From: Natrinema soli
GTDB lineage: Archaea > Halobacteriota > Halobacteria > Halobacteriales > Natrialbaceae
Assembly (NCBI RefSeq): GCF_028618695.1
Contig: NZ_JAQIVI010000297.1
Coordinates: 22,693-81,189, forward strand
DNA length: 58,497 bases
Direction of reading: 5' to 3'
Part shown: positions 44,521-53,295 of the stretch, piece by piece
Position numbering within the stretch: the stretch's first letter is position 1
How the letters are laid out: each line of letters begins with the position of its first letter
Notes under the pieces: generated by a model
Seen by the model: only the letters and a program-made list of their open reading frames with translations
What the model was told of the DNA's origin: nothing
Database searches by the model: none
Made by a program: the position numbers and the translations under genes

Positions 44521-45795
44521 CTTCGTGGGCTGTCCGCCGACGAGTACAAGGTACTGCGGAGTCTGAGCCATCTCTTGAAAACCTCTCCAACAAAACGCTC
44601 TAACTCGTGGGCATCCTCTCGATGGAAGTTCGACAGAGCTACTTCGACAACGGCGAGTTCCTCAATTACTACGGCGCCTACGACCAGTTGAAGAGCACCT
44701 GGAATTACGAGGTACTCCCGAGTCAGGTCGCTCAACAGACGATGAAGCAGGTCGATAGGGGATTCACGTCGTTCTTCAATCTTGGGGAGAACAAGTACGA
44801 CGCCGACGTGAGTCCCCCATCGTACCTGCCGAAAGACGGGTTCTACACGCTCGATACCCCCCACAGTCGTTTCAGGTCAACGACGACCACATTCGGCTCG
44901 GAGTTCCGCGAGCGTACCGCGACGAGTTCGACTGCGACCTGACCGAGATTCAAATCCTGTTCACCTACGACGCGGTGCAGGACGTGAACATCAAGCCTGT
45001 CCAAATTCCCCCGAAGGCCGACACGCAATACTTCAAGTACCGTGTGCTGTACGAGCAGGACGTAGAGGAAGTAGCGGCAATTGATGGGTCGTGGCTCAGT
45101 ATCGACCTTGGCGTTGTCAATCTGGCGATGTGCGTTGACCATCGAGGCCACTCGTTCATCGTGGGTGGTCGGCACCTTATATCTCAAAATCGGTGGTTCA
45201 ACAAACGTATCGCCCACTACCAGTCCATCAAGGACAAGCAAGGTATCGAGAGCACGACTCGTCGTATCGAACGATTATACTAGAAGCGTCGGTACGTCGT
45301 CAACGACTACCTCAACAAGACGGTTCGTACTCTCATCGACTACTGTATCGATAACCATATCGAGACGGTGTACGTCGGTGATGGGAAAGGGTGGAAACAG
45401 AACGGAACCTCGGTGATAGGACGAACCAGAATTTTGTCCAGATTCCGTTCGACACGTTGAAACAGAAGCTGAAGCACAAACTCGACGCCCGAGGCATTGC
45501 GTTCGAGTTAGTGCCGAATCCTACACGTCGAAATGCTCGTTCTATGACGTGGAATCTGTCGAACATCACGACGAGTACGTTGGCGAGCGTGTCTAGCCTG
45601 TTCGAGGCGTCAGACGTGATACGCTATAACGCCGACGTGAATGATGCGGGGAACATGGCTCGAAAGGCTACAGGTAAGTCCAATTTGGACTTGTTCGAGT
45701 CCGATGAGAGTGTAGAGCGGACTGTGGACACCCCACGCCGAATATGCCTCCCGGATATGGGTGACCCTCGACAGAAGCCCCTGCCCCAAGGAGCG
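44521..45795 (+). pseudogene. tnpB: IS200/IS605-family TnpB relic (second lineage)
   Basis: Frames must be switched several times: 'DEYKVLRSLSHLLKNLSNKT', '[20 protein letters not shown]', '[18 protein letters not shown]', then '[20 protein letters not shown]' in another frame, RuvC-I '[18 protein letters not shown]', a TAG at 45281, '[10 protein letters not shown]', and '[20 protein letters not shown]' (RuvC-III Asp). It is a different TnpB group from the one at 32924. Many stops and shifts show long-standing decay. No tnpA is seen. Confidence 0.8.
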
Positions 45796-45824
45796 AACGC
45801 GTCACCGCAGACGAGTAGCAGGGG
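45778..45824 (+). repeat. Structured right end of second tnpB relic
   Basis: CCCCTGC (45778-45784) pairs with GCAGGGG (45818-45824) around AAGGAGCGAACGCG. Position after the tnpB relic and resemblance to 32922-32966 mark it as the transposon right end and possible guide-RNA region. Confidence 0.5.
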
Positions 45825-45900
45825 TAGTTCACTTACGGCGAATTCAGTGAAGGACCGAAGGTACTTCACAACTGATCCTGTATACTCGATACAGAGGTCT

Positions 45901-46362
45901 ATGTCTTTCGAGCGTACCCTTCTTGGCGAAGACCAACAGACGAAAGATGAACTGTCTGACATTCAGACTGGAGCTCGGGGAATCGGCGTGCTGAACGCCC
46001 TTATCGGGATAATTGGATTCGCTGGTCCAGCAGTGAAGGGTAACGACGATCGGGGGTTGATTAACATGAAACCTGGATTGTTCTTAGGTCTGGTCGCGGT
46101 CAATGCTGGACATAATCTGCTTCATATTATGTTTGGGGTGCTCGGTGTGCAGGCGAGCCGCAACGCTGAGTCATCCTATCAGTATATGGGATTCTGTACA
46201 GCCTTCTTCGGTCTGTTCTCTGCCGCCGTTTGGAAGGAAGTCAAGTTTGATCGAGATATCCATATAATTGGAGGAGTTGCCATGAATTGGTGGGCGAATC
46301 TCGGCCACATCTTGCTCTCTGCATTCAGCTTCCTTACCGTCATCCAGTCAGACTCTCAGTAA
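45901..46362 (+). CDS. DUF4383-like four-helix membrane protein
   Basis: 153 residues with four hydrophobic segments: '[19 protein letters not shown]', '[23 protein letters not shown]', '[16 protein letters not shown]' and '[16 protein letters not shown]'. The repeated '[15 protein letters not shown]' pattern is that of DUF4383 proteins. The ATG at 45901 gives a complete protein. Upstream in the same frame lie translated pieces of the tnpB relic, which are not part of it. No function is known. Confidence 0.7.
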   Translation: MSFERTLLGEDQQTKDELSDIQTGARGIGVLNALIGIIGFAGPAVKGNDDRGLINMKPGLFLGLVAVNAGHNLLHIMFGVLGVQASRNAESSYQYMGFCTAFFGLFSAAVWKEVKFDRDIHIIGGVAMNWWANLGHILLSAFSFLTVIQSDSQ

Positions 46363-46383
46363 CAGACACTCGAGTGATCGGCG

Positions 46384-47122
46384 GGCACTGTCTAGTTTAG
46401 CACCTCCGCTGGCGTCTGTCCGTTGAGTGACTGGTGTGGTCGCTGCGTGTTATAGTAGTGTGAGAACTGTTCAAGCCACTCTCTGACGCTTGCCCGACTG
46501 CCGACCCACGAGTTGTGGAAGCGGTCAACCCGCATTTTGAGGGTGTGAAACACTTTTCGATGTGGTTTCGATCGATGTAGTTGAGATGACCGCTCAATCC
46601 TAATCGAGAGGGCAGTCAGATAGCCAGCACCATCGACGAGAAACTCAACCTCAGAGAGATCGTGTTTCTCGGTAAGTCCATGCAGAAACGCAGCAGCTGG
46701 ATCGGTGCCTCGCCGTCCAAAGAGCGCGACGTCGAGAATGAGTTTCATGTCAAGGTCTATTGCAGCGTACATCCAAGATCGGTTGCCGTTAATCTTGACA
46801 GCGGTTTCATCAACCGCGACCCACGACGGCTTTGCCGTCGGCGGGTCTGGAACGCTGTCAGCCAGCCGATGTACCCAGTGCCAGATTGCTTGGTGAGACC
46901 GTTCAACGCCGAGTGAGCAAAGAATTGCTTGTGTCTCTCGTAGCGAACAACCGGTCGCGTGGAGCCGGACGGCGAACGCCCTAACGGGCGTCGCCGTCCG
47001 CTCACGCTCCCAACATTCATCAAATTCCGCCGTGTAGCTCTCTCTGAGCAGGTCTGTGAGCATGGATTCAAACTAACTCTATGACCTGCTCATTCCTCAA
47101 ACTGCGCTAACTAGACGGTGCC
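46384..47122 (-). mobile_element. IS6-type element, copy 1
   Basis: Terminal repeats GGCACTGTCTAGTT (46384-46397) and its near-complement AACTAGACGGTGCC (47109-47122) differ at one base. They enclose a transposase on the minus strand. Flanking 8-bp sequences do not match, so target duplication is lost or the copy is rearranged. Confidence 0.85.
46392..47063 (-). pseudogene. IS6-type transposase, catalytic region altered by compensating frameshifts
   Basis: 223 residues in one frame, with HTH 'GCSLRETQAILCSLGVERSH' and catalytic Asp in 'VAVDETAVKINGNRSWMYAA'. Compared with copy 2, the stretch after 'GYLTAL' to 'FHTLKMRVDRFHN' is read in a wrong frame: two bases are missing near 46600 and one near 46555, so about 22 residues are garbled, including the position of the catalytic Glu ('NLIEKWFHTLK' in copy 2). 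The protein looks full length but should be inactive. Confidence 0.8.
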
Positions 47123-47326
47123 CGAAGAGGGAAACCAAAGCTCGTAAAGACAGTCGGGTGAGGGTAATGGGCCGACTGCGACGGGATGTGAACGAAGGGG
47201 GTGCCTCTGACTGGCGTCGGGTTGGCACGCTGTTTTCAAGCGTACCAATTGGGGCTTGTAATTCCAGCAGGATATGGATTTCGATAGCGTAACAATTACC
47301 TCACGACCGATTGTCAGTCAGACACG
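47123..47326. other. Gap between IS6 copy 1 and padR remnant
   Basis: No gene seen. It presumably contains the promoter of the split padR gene; AT-rich 'TAACAATTACC' at about 47289-47299 precedes the start by some 30 nt. Confidence 0.35.
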
Positions 47327-47450
47327 ATGAACGGGATGACAGCCTTCTAGCGTGACATCCTGTACGTGAACGCAGGACTTGATGAACTATACGGCCTTGC
47401 AATCAAGGAAGAACTCGACGCGTATTACGAAACGAAAGTAAACCTCGATC

Positions 47451-48194
47451 GTCACTGTCTAGTTCTGCACCTTCTCAACCGGCGTTTTTCCACCGAGAGA
47501 TTGATGCGGTCTCTGGTGGTTGTAGTAATGCACGAATTGTTCAAGCCATTCTCGGACGCTCGTCCGACTGCCCACCCATGAATTATGGAAGCGGTCGATC
47601 CGCATTTTGAGGGTGTGAAACCACTTTTCGATCAGGTTTCGCTCGGTATAGTTGGTCCGACCGCTTAATCCTAATCGAGCAAGGGCAGTCCGATAGCCGA
47701 ATTGGTCGACGAGAAACTCAGCATCTGAGAGATCGTGTTTCTCGCGGAGTCCATGCAGAAACGCAGCTGCCGGATCGGTACCGTGCCGACTAAATAACGC
47801 GACATCGAGAATCAACTTTGTCTCGATGTCTATTGCAGCGTACAGCCAAGACCACTCGCCGTTAATCTTGACAGCAGTCTCGTCAACAGCGACCCGCGAC
47901 GGCGATGCCGTCGGCGGGTCGCGTCCGCTGTCAGCCAGTCGATGTACCCAGTTCCAAACCGCACCGTGAGAGCGTTCAACGCCTAATTCAGCGAGAATCG
48001 TTGTTGTCTCTCGAAGCGAACAACCGGTCTGATGGAAGCGGACGGCGAACGCCCTGACGGGCGTCGCCGTCCGCTCGTTCTCCCAAGATTCTTCTAAATC
48101 CGCCTCGTAGCTCCCGCTGAGCAGGTCTGCGAGCATCAACCAACTCAACAGTACGACCTACTCACTTCTCAAACTGGCTCAACTAGACAGTGCC
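47451..48194 (-). mobile_element. IS6-type element, copy 2, with 8-bp target duplication
   Basis: 744 bp. Ends GTCACTGTCTAGTT (47451-47464) and AACTAGACAGTGCC (48181-48194) match at 13 of 14 bases. Identical 8-bp flanks CCTCGATC at 47443-47450 and 48195-48202 are a perfect target-site duplication, showing direct insertion into the padR gene. Confidence 0.93.
47459..48136 (-). CDS. IS6-type transposase, intact
   Basis: 225 residues. N-terminal HTH 'GCSLRETTTILAELGVERSH', then DDE motifs: 'VAVDETAVKINGEWSWLYAA', 'HDLSDAEFLVDQFGY' and 'NLIEKWFHTLKMRIDRFHN' with the catalytic Glu. The C terminus 'YYNHQRPHQSLGGKTPVEKV' is typical. The start at 48136 matches copy 1; 48148 would add four residues. 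Full length and uninterrupted, so potentially active. Confidence 0.9.
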   Translation of the reverse strand: MLADLLSGSYEADLEESWENERTATPVRAFAVRFHQTGCSLRETTTILAELGVERSHGAVWNWVHRLADSGRDPPTASPSRVAVDETAVKINGEWSWLYAAIDIETKLILDVALFSRHGTDPAAAFLHGLREKHDLSDAEFLVDQFGYRTALARLGLSGRTNYTERNLIEKWFHTLKMRIDRFHNSWVGSRTSVREWLEQFVHYYNHQRPHQSLGGKTPVEKVQN

Positions 48195-48447
48195 CCTCGA
48201 TCGATTGTATTCGAGTCTTGATAGTCTCGTCGAGGAAGGCTTAGAAAAGGGAAAACTCGACGACCGAACGAACAGCTACACTTTGACGCCACAGGCACGA
48301 CGAACGTTTCAGGCGCAATGTATTGGGAAAACTAGTATCTCTCAAACAACGCGAGCGGACTACACGTCTTCGTCGAGTGAGTACAGAACAAATCGGATAC
48401 ATCAAACGAGGGAGAAGGTCTCCAACGTAGCTGATGCGATTCACCTC

Positions 48448-49041
48448 TGAGAGACGGTATCGAGATATCGTTCGAGTTCAGTACGCACAGATGCTGGTTG
48501 GATCTCTTCGTTGCTGAACAAGGAATTCGCTTGTTGCCGTCAAAATGAAGGTGGCTGTAGCATCAGGATCGGCGGATTAGAGCACATCGACCTCGGTATC
48601 CTGCTGGATTCTTGTCGCAAGATATTCGTGGAACACCTGTTCGGAGTCCGTGATGCGGTCGTGGTGTCGGTCATCGTGTCGTGCCTGGGCTCGAAGTTAG
48701 AGCAGAAGGACGGTGAATAGTCATTTCTCAGCGGACCATTCTCGAAAAAGCCAGTCTAACGCCCGTTCCAATCGACTACCAGCGTCGCCGCTGTTACGGG
48801 CTTGCATGTGCTCTTCGAACGTGGTTTCGACATATTCGAGGAGTACATCGAGACTGGTGGCAACCAGTTCATCTTTGCTGTCGGAGTGGTGGTAGATGAG
48901 AGACGGACTCTTCGAATATTCGCCATTTATCCCTAATATTGTGAGATTCGCATGACCATGCCTGCAAAGGGCGCGATAGGTGGCCGCGGCGAATTCTGCT
49001 TCCGTATCGGAGGAGACTCTCTCACGGAAAGAACTCGTCAT
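48448..49041 (-). pseudogene. TetR-family regulator, stops and frameshifts
   Basis: 'EAEFAAATYRALCRHGHANL' and 'SKSPSLIYHHSDSKDELVAT' form the TetR N-terminal domain, with the second part of the HTH degraded. After 'LDWLFREWSAEK' there is TGA, then 'LFTVLL', TAA, 'LRAQARHDD', a shift, 'DSEQVFHEYLATRIQQDTEV' and further decay. It is divergent to the intact tetR at 49201, with about 160 bp between. Confidence 0.75.
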
Positions 49042-49180
49042 GGCATCGATCTTAGAGGGAGAATGGGATAGTTCTTGTCCATTAGAGGGGTCACTCCCAG
49101 TTTTTAGAACCCTTCCGTTGCTTCAGGAAAAGATGGCGACAGACTGCGCACCCTACAACCGAAATGCCTTTGAGGATCCT

Positions 49181-49198
49181 TGACTAACTGGTCAGTTA
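49181..49198. promoter_or_regulatory. TetR-type operator
   Basis: TGACTAACTGGTCAGTTA fits the palindrome TNACTNACNNGTNAGTNA, a well-known operator shape for TetR-family repressors, and ends 2 nt before the ATG at 49201. Autoregulation of this tetR gene is the simplest reading; the divergent broken tetR could also have been controlled from here. Confidence 0.75.
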
Positions 49199-49200
49199 AG

Positions 49201-49806
49201 ATGAGCGAGGGCGACACCGAAGCGGCCCACGAAGCGATCATGCAGGCGACGTACCGGGCCCTCTGCAAGCACGGATATGCTGACCTCACGATGAAGGCAA
49301 TCGCCGAGGAGACGGGAAAAAGCAAAGCGATCCTCCACTATTACTACGACACGAAGCAAGACCTGCTCGTCGCCTTCCTCGAATACCTCCTCGAGAGTTT
49401 CCACGAGAAAGTCCAGTTACGTGACGACGAGAACCCGGCTGCACAGTTGACCACGATTCTGGAGAAACTGGTCTTCGGCCCGGACGACTACAAGGAGTTC
49501 CAGACGGCGATGCTGGAGCTGCGCTCGCAAGCACCCTATCGTGACGCGTATCGGGCCCAGCTCCGGGCCAATGATGAAGAACTCACGGCCCTCCTCGCGG
49601 GAATCATCGAGCGCGGCATCGAAGACGGCGTCTTCCAGGACGTCGATCCGGATCGAACAGCCACCTATTTGCTCTCGACGATCGACGGCGCACGAACGCG
49701 GAGGATCGTTCTTGATGACGACGACGTGCTGACCACGGTCAACGAGGAGCTCCAGGACTATCTCGCCGAGCGGGTCCTCGTCGACGACCAAGAGCTGGTC
49801 AAGTAA
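49201..49806 (+). CDS. TetR/AcrR-family transcriptional regulator
   Basis: 201 residues. The HTH 'GYADLTMKAIAEETGKSKAI' with 'LHYYYDTKQDLLVAFLEYLL' is canonical; the C-terminal helical ligand domain contains 'LELRSQAPYRDAYRAQL' and 'TYLLSTIDGARTRR'. The ATG at 49201 follows directly after an 18-bp operator-like palindrome. In haloarchaea related genes often sit beside transporters or lipid genes; here the next gene is a degenerate polyprenyl-synthetase-like protein 11 bp downstream. Confidence 0.92.
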   Translation: MSEGDTEAAHEAIMQATYRALCKHGYADLTMKAIAEETGKSKAILHYYYDTKQDLLVAFLEYLLESFHEKVQLRDDENPAAQLTTILEKLVFGPDDYKEFQTAMLELRSQAPYRDAYRAQLRANDEELTALLAGIIERGIEDGVFQDVDPDRTATYLLSTIDGARTRRIVLDDDDVLTTVNEELQDYLAERVLVDDQELVK

Positions 49807-49817
49807 TCTCACCAGAA

Positions 49818-50837
49818 ATGGAGAGTGACATTCCTGCAGACGATGCGCTTGCAGATCGGAGAGCTACGATCCAGTCCGTGCTTGCCGACCAGCCGACTGC
49901 CAATTCTTCGCCATCAATCTATACAACCGCCCAACAGTGGCTCGAACAGACGAACCATCTCCTCGGCGTCACGCTTCTGACAGCTGCGGAAGCGTGTACG
50001 TCCGACGCCACCGAGTACGATCAGTGGACATCCGCCGCGCTCGCAGTCGAATATCTCGCCGCCTTTGCCCGTACGCACGGGAATATCATTACAGTAGAGA
50101 CGAGTGACGTCCGCGATTCAGACACGGACGATAACTGTCAGATATCGAATCAAATCTTGGCTGGCGATCTTCTCCACACCAGAGCGGTCGAACTCCTTCT
50201 CGAAACCGAGACGCCGCATACCCGGCGTCAATCGTGCCTGCAACGATTCCTCGCTGTGAGCCGGCAGATCTGCGAAGGCAACGCCCTTAGACAGGAGCTG
50301 GCGGGGCAACCCATCGTCCAGTTGGACGACTATCTCCGGTTCATCGAAGCGGATGCTACCCTCTGGTGGGGGAGTGCAACAATCGGCGGACTTCTTGGTG
50401 ACGGCGAGGACGAACTGCTCACACATCTTGCGTCATTCGGTCGAAATCTCGGCGCAGCGATCCGATTAGCAGTCGACGCGAACAGTCTCGCCCACTCATC
50501 CTCCACTAACGACTATAGGGGGAATATAGATATCCCGTGGAGTATACGGGGAGGAACTCACCGTAGCGACACCGGAGATTCACGCTGTGACGCTCATGAT
50601 ACCGCTGGAACTTGTGAAGGCGGGGACATTAGGGGTGGCGAAGCATTGCTCGCTGGGACACCCGTGTTCAAGTCTACAGCTCACATTCCGGTTCGTCGCG
50701 TCGATGCAAACAACCTCCGGCATTGTGTCGATCGACGGTTAGACGATGCGAGAGCTCACGTCGAGCACATTGGAAATTCGCGGCCACAACTCATGCTTAC
50801 GGAGATCGTGGATCGAGCTCGCTCAACGCTCTCCTGA
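49818..50837 (+). pseudogene. Degenerate polyprenyl-synthetase-like protein
   Basis: 339 residues in one frame. The middle ('NQILAGDLLHTRAVELLLET', 'WWGSATIGGLLGDGEDELLT', 'FGRNLGAAIRLAVDA') has the layout of trans-prenyl diphosphate synthases, but both DDxxD motifs are missing. From about 50535 to 50640 the frame is implausible while another gives 'GEELTVATPEIHAVTLMIPL', and the first frame resumes at 'VDRRLDDARAHVEHIGN'. The gene therefore seems to have paired frameshifts. A catalytically dead prenyl-synthase-fold protein or a decayed gene; I favour the latter. It follows tetR by 11 bp. Confidence 0.5.
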
Positions 50838-50968
50838 ACGTCGAGTATTCGCCCGCGAGTGACAAACAAAGCGGAGAGAAGCCAAATAGAGAGGGGGACC
50901 GTGCCTCAACTACGAAGTGCTGCAGGTGACCCGTACCACCGGATGATGCCTTGATTCACGGTCCCAGG

Positions 50969-51540
50969 TCTTCAGACGGCCAGGATATTCATAAAACATC
51001 GTGCCAGTCAACTTCGCCTCCCTGCCATTGGTGGCAGAGAACGGGCTATACGTGACAGCGATGCTGCTCGGTGGATTCCACTGGGCATAAGAAGGAATCG
51101 AGGAACTGGTTGGTAAGTTCGAGATTGATATCGAGATTCTGATGTTAGCCACGATCGCCGGTGCAGCGTTCCTCGGGCTCTGGGAGGAAGCAGTGTTCCT
51201 CGTCATTCTCTACGGCGCTGCAGAAGGCGTCGAGGAATACACGTTCACGTGAACGCGAGCATCGATCCGAAGCCTACTCGATCTCGATCTCGAATAGGCT
51301 CGGCTCATCACAGACGGAAGCACACAGATGGTTCCCGCACGGAAGCTTGACGTGGGTGACGTCTTCCGCGTCAAACCCGGTAAATCGATTCCGACTTACG
51401 GACGGGTCATCGATGGTCGCTCCACTGTTATCAGGCAGCTGTCACCGGCGAATCCACCACCGTCGATAAGCAAGAGGATGACCAGGTGTTTGCCGGTACT
51501 GTCAATCAGGAAGGTGTCCTCGAGTTCGAGCCGTCTGGAA
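50969..51540 (+). pseudogene. Heavy-metal P1B-type ATPase relic
   Basis: Pieces in order: 'FEIDIEILMLATIAGAAFLG', 'LWEEAVFLVILYGAAEGVEE', then after stop codons 'RASIRSLLDL', 'VPARKLDVGDVFRVKPGKSI', 'YGRVIDGRSTV', and in another frame 'QAAVTGESTTVDKQ' and 'VFAGTVNQEGVLEFEP'. This is the membrane entry and actuator domain (TGES motif) of a Zn/Cd/Cu exporter. The phosphorylation and ATP domains are missing; the sequence stops where the next tnpB relic begins. Confidence 0.75.
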
Positions 51541-51542
51541 CG

Positions 51543-52193
51543 GCGATGGGTGGGAACTGCACTTCGTCTGTAAAGTCGAACTCGAAACCTACGACTCCGC
51601 AGGCGATGGAGTAGCAGGCGTCGACCTCGGCATCACGAACATCGCCACGGTCGCGTTTCCCGACGAATACGTTCTGTATCCCGGTAACTCGCTCAAGCAG
51701 GACAAGCACTACTTCACCCGCGCAGAGTACGACACCGAGGGTGAAATGGCCTGTCAGAGACGTCGATGTGGGCGCGTCGGAAACTCGCAGACTGCGAGAC
51801 GCACTTCTACCACGTTCTCACGGACACCATCATCACCGAGTGTGTCGAACGCGGTGTTGGCACGCTTGCGGTGAGTTGGCCTGAGGACGTACGTGCGTCA
51901 GACTGGGGCAAGACGGGAACAAGAAGTTACACTCCTGGGCGTTCGACCGCATCTACCAGTACCTCGCATACAAGGGCGAGATACGTGGCGTTGAAGTGCT
52001 GAAGGAGAACGAGTGGGACACCTCGAAGACGTGTTCACGGTGTGGTGATGACACGAAGTCGAACCGTGTCGAACGTGGCTTGTACGTCTGCTCATCGTGT
52101 GAGTTAGTCGGGAACGCCGATTGTAACGGGGCGGAGAACATGCGCCAGAAGATAACTCCGAGACCTCACGGTGAGGATAGGAGTAACGGCTGA
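51543..52193 (+). pseudogene. tnpB: IS200/IS605-family TnpB relic (third copy)
   Basis: Starts abruptly at 'DGWELHFVCKVELETYDSAG', then RuvC-I 'GVAGVDLGITNIATVAFPDE', a shift, 'MWARRKLADCETHFYHVLTD', a shift, and 'HSWAFDRIYQYLAYKGEIRG', zinc finger 'CSRCGDDTKSNRVERGLYVC' and 'CELVGNADCNGAENMRQK' with the RuvC-III Asp. The N-terminal third is absent. Its insertion probably cut the P-type ATPase gene. Its stop overlaps the terminal repeat of the next IS. Confidence 0.8.
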
Positions 52194-53260
52194 GGGTGTC
52201 ATAGAACGAGTGGCACACCAAAGAGCAGGGTGAACGCTGAGGTGGATGAGTTCAGCGACCCTGCAAGATGATCCTTCGGTAGAGTCGTTCTTCAATGTCG
52301 CGGAGACCGAGACGTTAGCGTTGTTTGAACACCTTTCCTTCGAGTTTCTCGAAGAGTTCGACGTGTTCGCCCCGGCGGAGACGGGGCGAACACGAGACCA
52401 CGAACCACCAGAGTTGATGCGTGGTTTCCTCCATTGCTACTACCACGACATCTACGGCATTCATCCCGTTGAACGAGAGCTTCGGAACACGGTTGTCTGG
52501 CTGAGCTGTGGGTTCGATCGACTGCCGTCGAGAGACGCGGTCGATCGCTTTCTCACCGACCTCGAACACGTCGTCGACGAGGTCTTCGACCAACTCGTCG
52601 AGCAGGCCGCGGCGGGCGGCCTGCTCAACGTGACCTACTGTATCGATTCAACTGACGTGAGGGCGATGCCCGCCGATCAAGACGCCTCAAAATGCTACGA
52701 TCCAACCGACGACGAGTACTACTACGGCTACGGCTATACGATCGTCTCGACCGGGCAAAAGATCCCGATCACGGCGGAGTTCACAGAGAGTAAACAAGCG
52801 CCAGAGGAGACGGCGATGCGCGTCACACGTGACGCGCTCACCGTCGCCAAGCCGATCTGGATGGTCAGTGACAGCGCCTACGACACGCTCGACTGGCACG
52901 ACCACCTGCTGGCCGCAGGGGTCGTGCCAGTCGCCCCGTACAACGCGCGAAACACCGATGAGCCGAAAGACATCGAGTATAGAATCGCAGACCGCATCGA
53001 CGAACACAGCGAAGACGTTCAACTGAAGCAATCGACGCTAGACGAGACGTACAATCGCCGCACAGGAGTTGAACGAACTAACGAATCAGTCAAGGACTGC
53101 GGCCTCGGGCGTGCGTTCGCCCGAGGCCGCGTCCACGCACGAGCGCAGGTGTTCCTCGCGCTGTGCCTTCGCCTTGTCGTCGCAATCACCAACTACGAAC
53201 GCGGAGACAATCCGGGAAGCACGATCATCACGGTGTGAGAAGAGTTCTATGACTCCCTCA
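52191..53260 (+). mobile_element. ISH element with 28-bp imperfect terminal repeats
   Basis: The first 28 and last 28 bases are inverted repeats matching at 22 positions, with the shared core GTCATAGAAC. One intact transposase fills the element. No target duplication is obvious. The same terminal core is found at 54094 and 54825. Confidence 0.85.
52246..53238 (+). CDS. DDE transposase (IS4/IS5-like haloarchaeal type)
   Basis: 330 residues, uninterrupted. 'TYCIDSTDVRAMPADQDASK' has the first catalytic Asp; 'PIWMVSDSAYDTLDWHDHLL' the second; 'YNRRTGVERTNESVKDCGLG' carries the final Glu in the usual Y-R-E type context. The C terminus ends 'ITNYERGDNPGS'. The exact IS family cannot be fixed by eye; the signature is common in haloarchaeal ISH elements. 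Lying within well-preserved terminal repeats, it could be active. Confidence 0.85.
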   Translation: MSSATLQDDPSVESFFNVAETETLALFEHLSFEFLEEFDVFAPAETGRTRDHEPPELMRGFLHCYYHDIYGIHPVERELRNTVVWLSCGFDRLPSRDAVDRFLTDLEHVVDEVFDQLVEQAAAGGLLNVTYCIDSTDVRAMPADQDASKCYDPTDDEYYYGYGYTIVSTGQKIPITAEFTESKQAPEETAMRVTRDALTVAKPIWMVSDSAYDTLDWHDHLLAAGVVPVAPYNARNTDEPKDIEYRIADRIDEHSEDVQLKQSTLDETYNRRTGVERTNESVKDCGLGRAFARGRVHARAQVFLALCLRLVVAITNYERGDNPGSTIITV

Positions 53261-53295
53261 AGGCACAAGCAGAAAACCACGGCAGCAAATCAAAG

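Larger units (their letters stand above)
47327..48450 (+). pseudogene. PadR-family regulator split by an IS6-type element
   Basis: The left part (47327-47450) reads 'MNGMTAF', an in-frame TAG (47348), then 'RDILYVNAGLDELYGLAIKE' and 'ELDAYYETKVNLD'. The right part (48195 on) reads 'RLYSSLDSLVEEGLEKGKLD' and 'RTNSYTLTPQARRTFQA'. Joined across one copy of the 8-bp duplication they give a PadR winged helix. Haloarchaeal PadR-like proteins usually have Gln where the TAG stands. The gene was therefore disrupted by both a stop and the insertion. The tail after about 48330 is not conserved. Confidence 0.8.

Noticed and set aside
44354..45824. Repeated stem-loops considered as a CRISPR-like array.
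   Set aside because: Only isolated, non-identical palindromes spaced by hundreds of bases to kilobases; no regular spacers and no cas genes.
45391..46362. A single 323-codon protein fusing TnpB pieces with a membrane domain.
   Set aside because: The first half consists of decayed tnpB translated partly out of frame; the DUF4383-like domain has its own ATG at 45901.
29849..47350. Several in-frame TAG codons at positions where Gln is expected (29849, 45281, 47348), suggesting amber recoding.
   Set aside because: All are in genes with other damage or inside mobile DNA, and intact genes in the window end normally with TAG as well as TGA and TAA. Ordinary C-to-T decay explains them.
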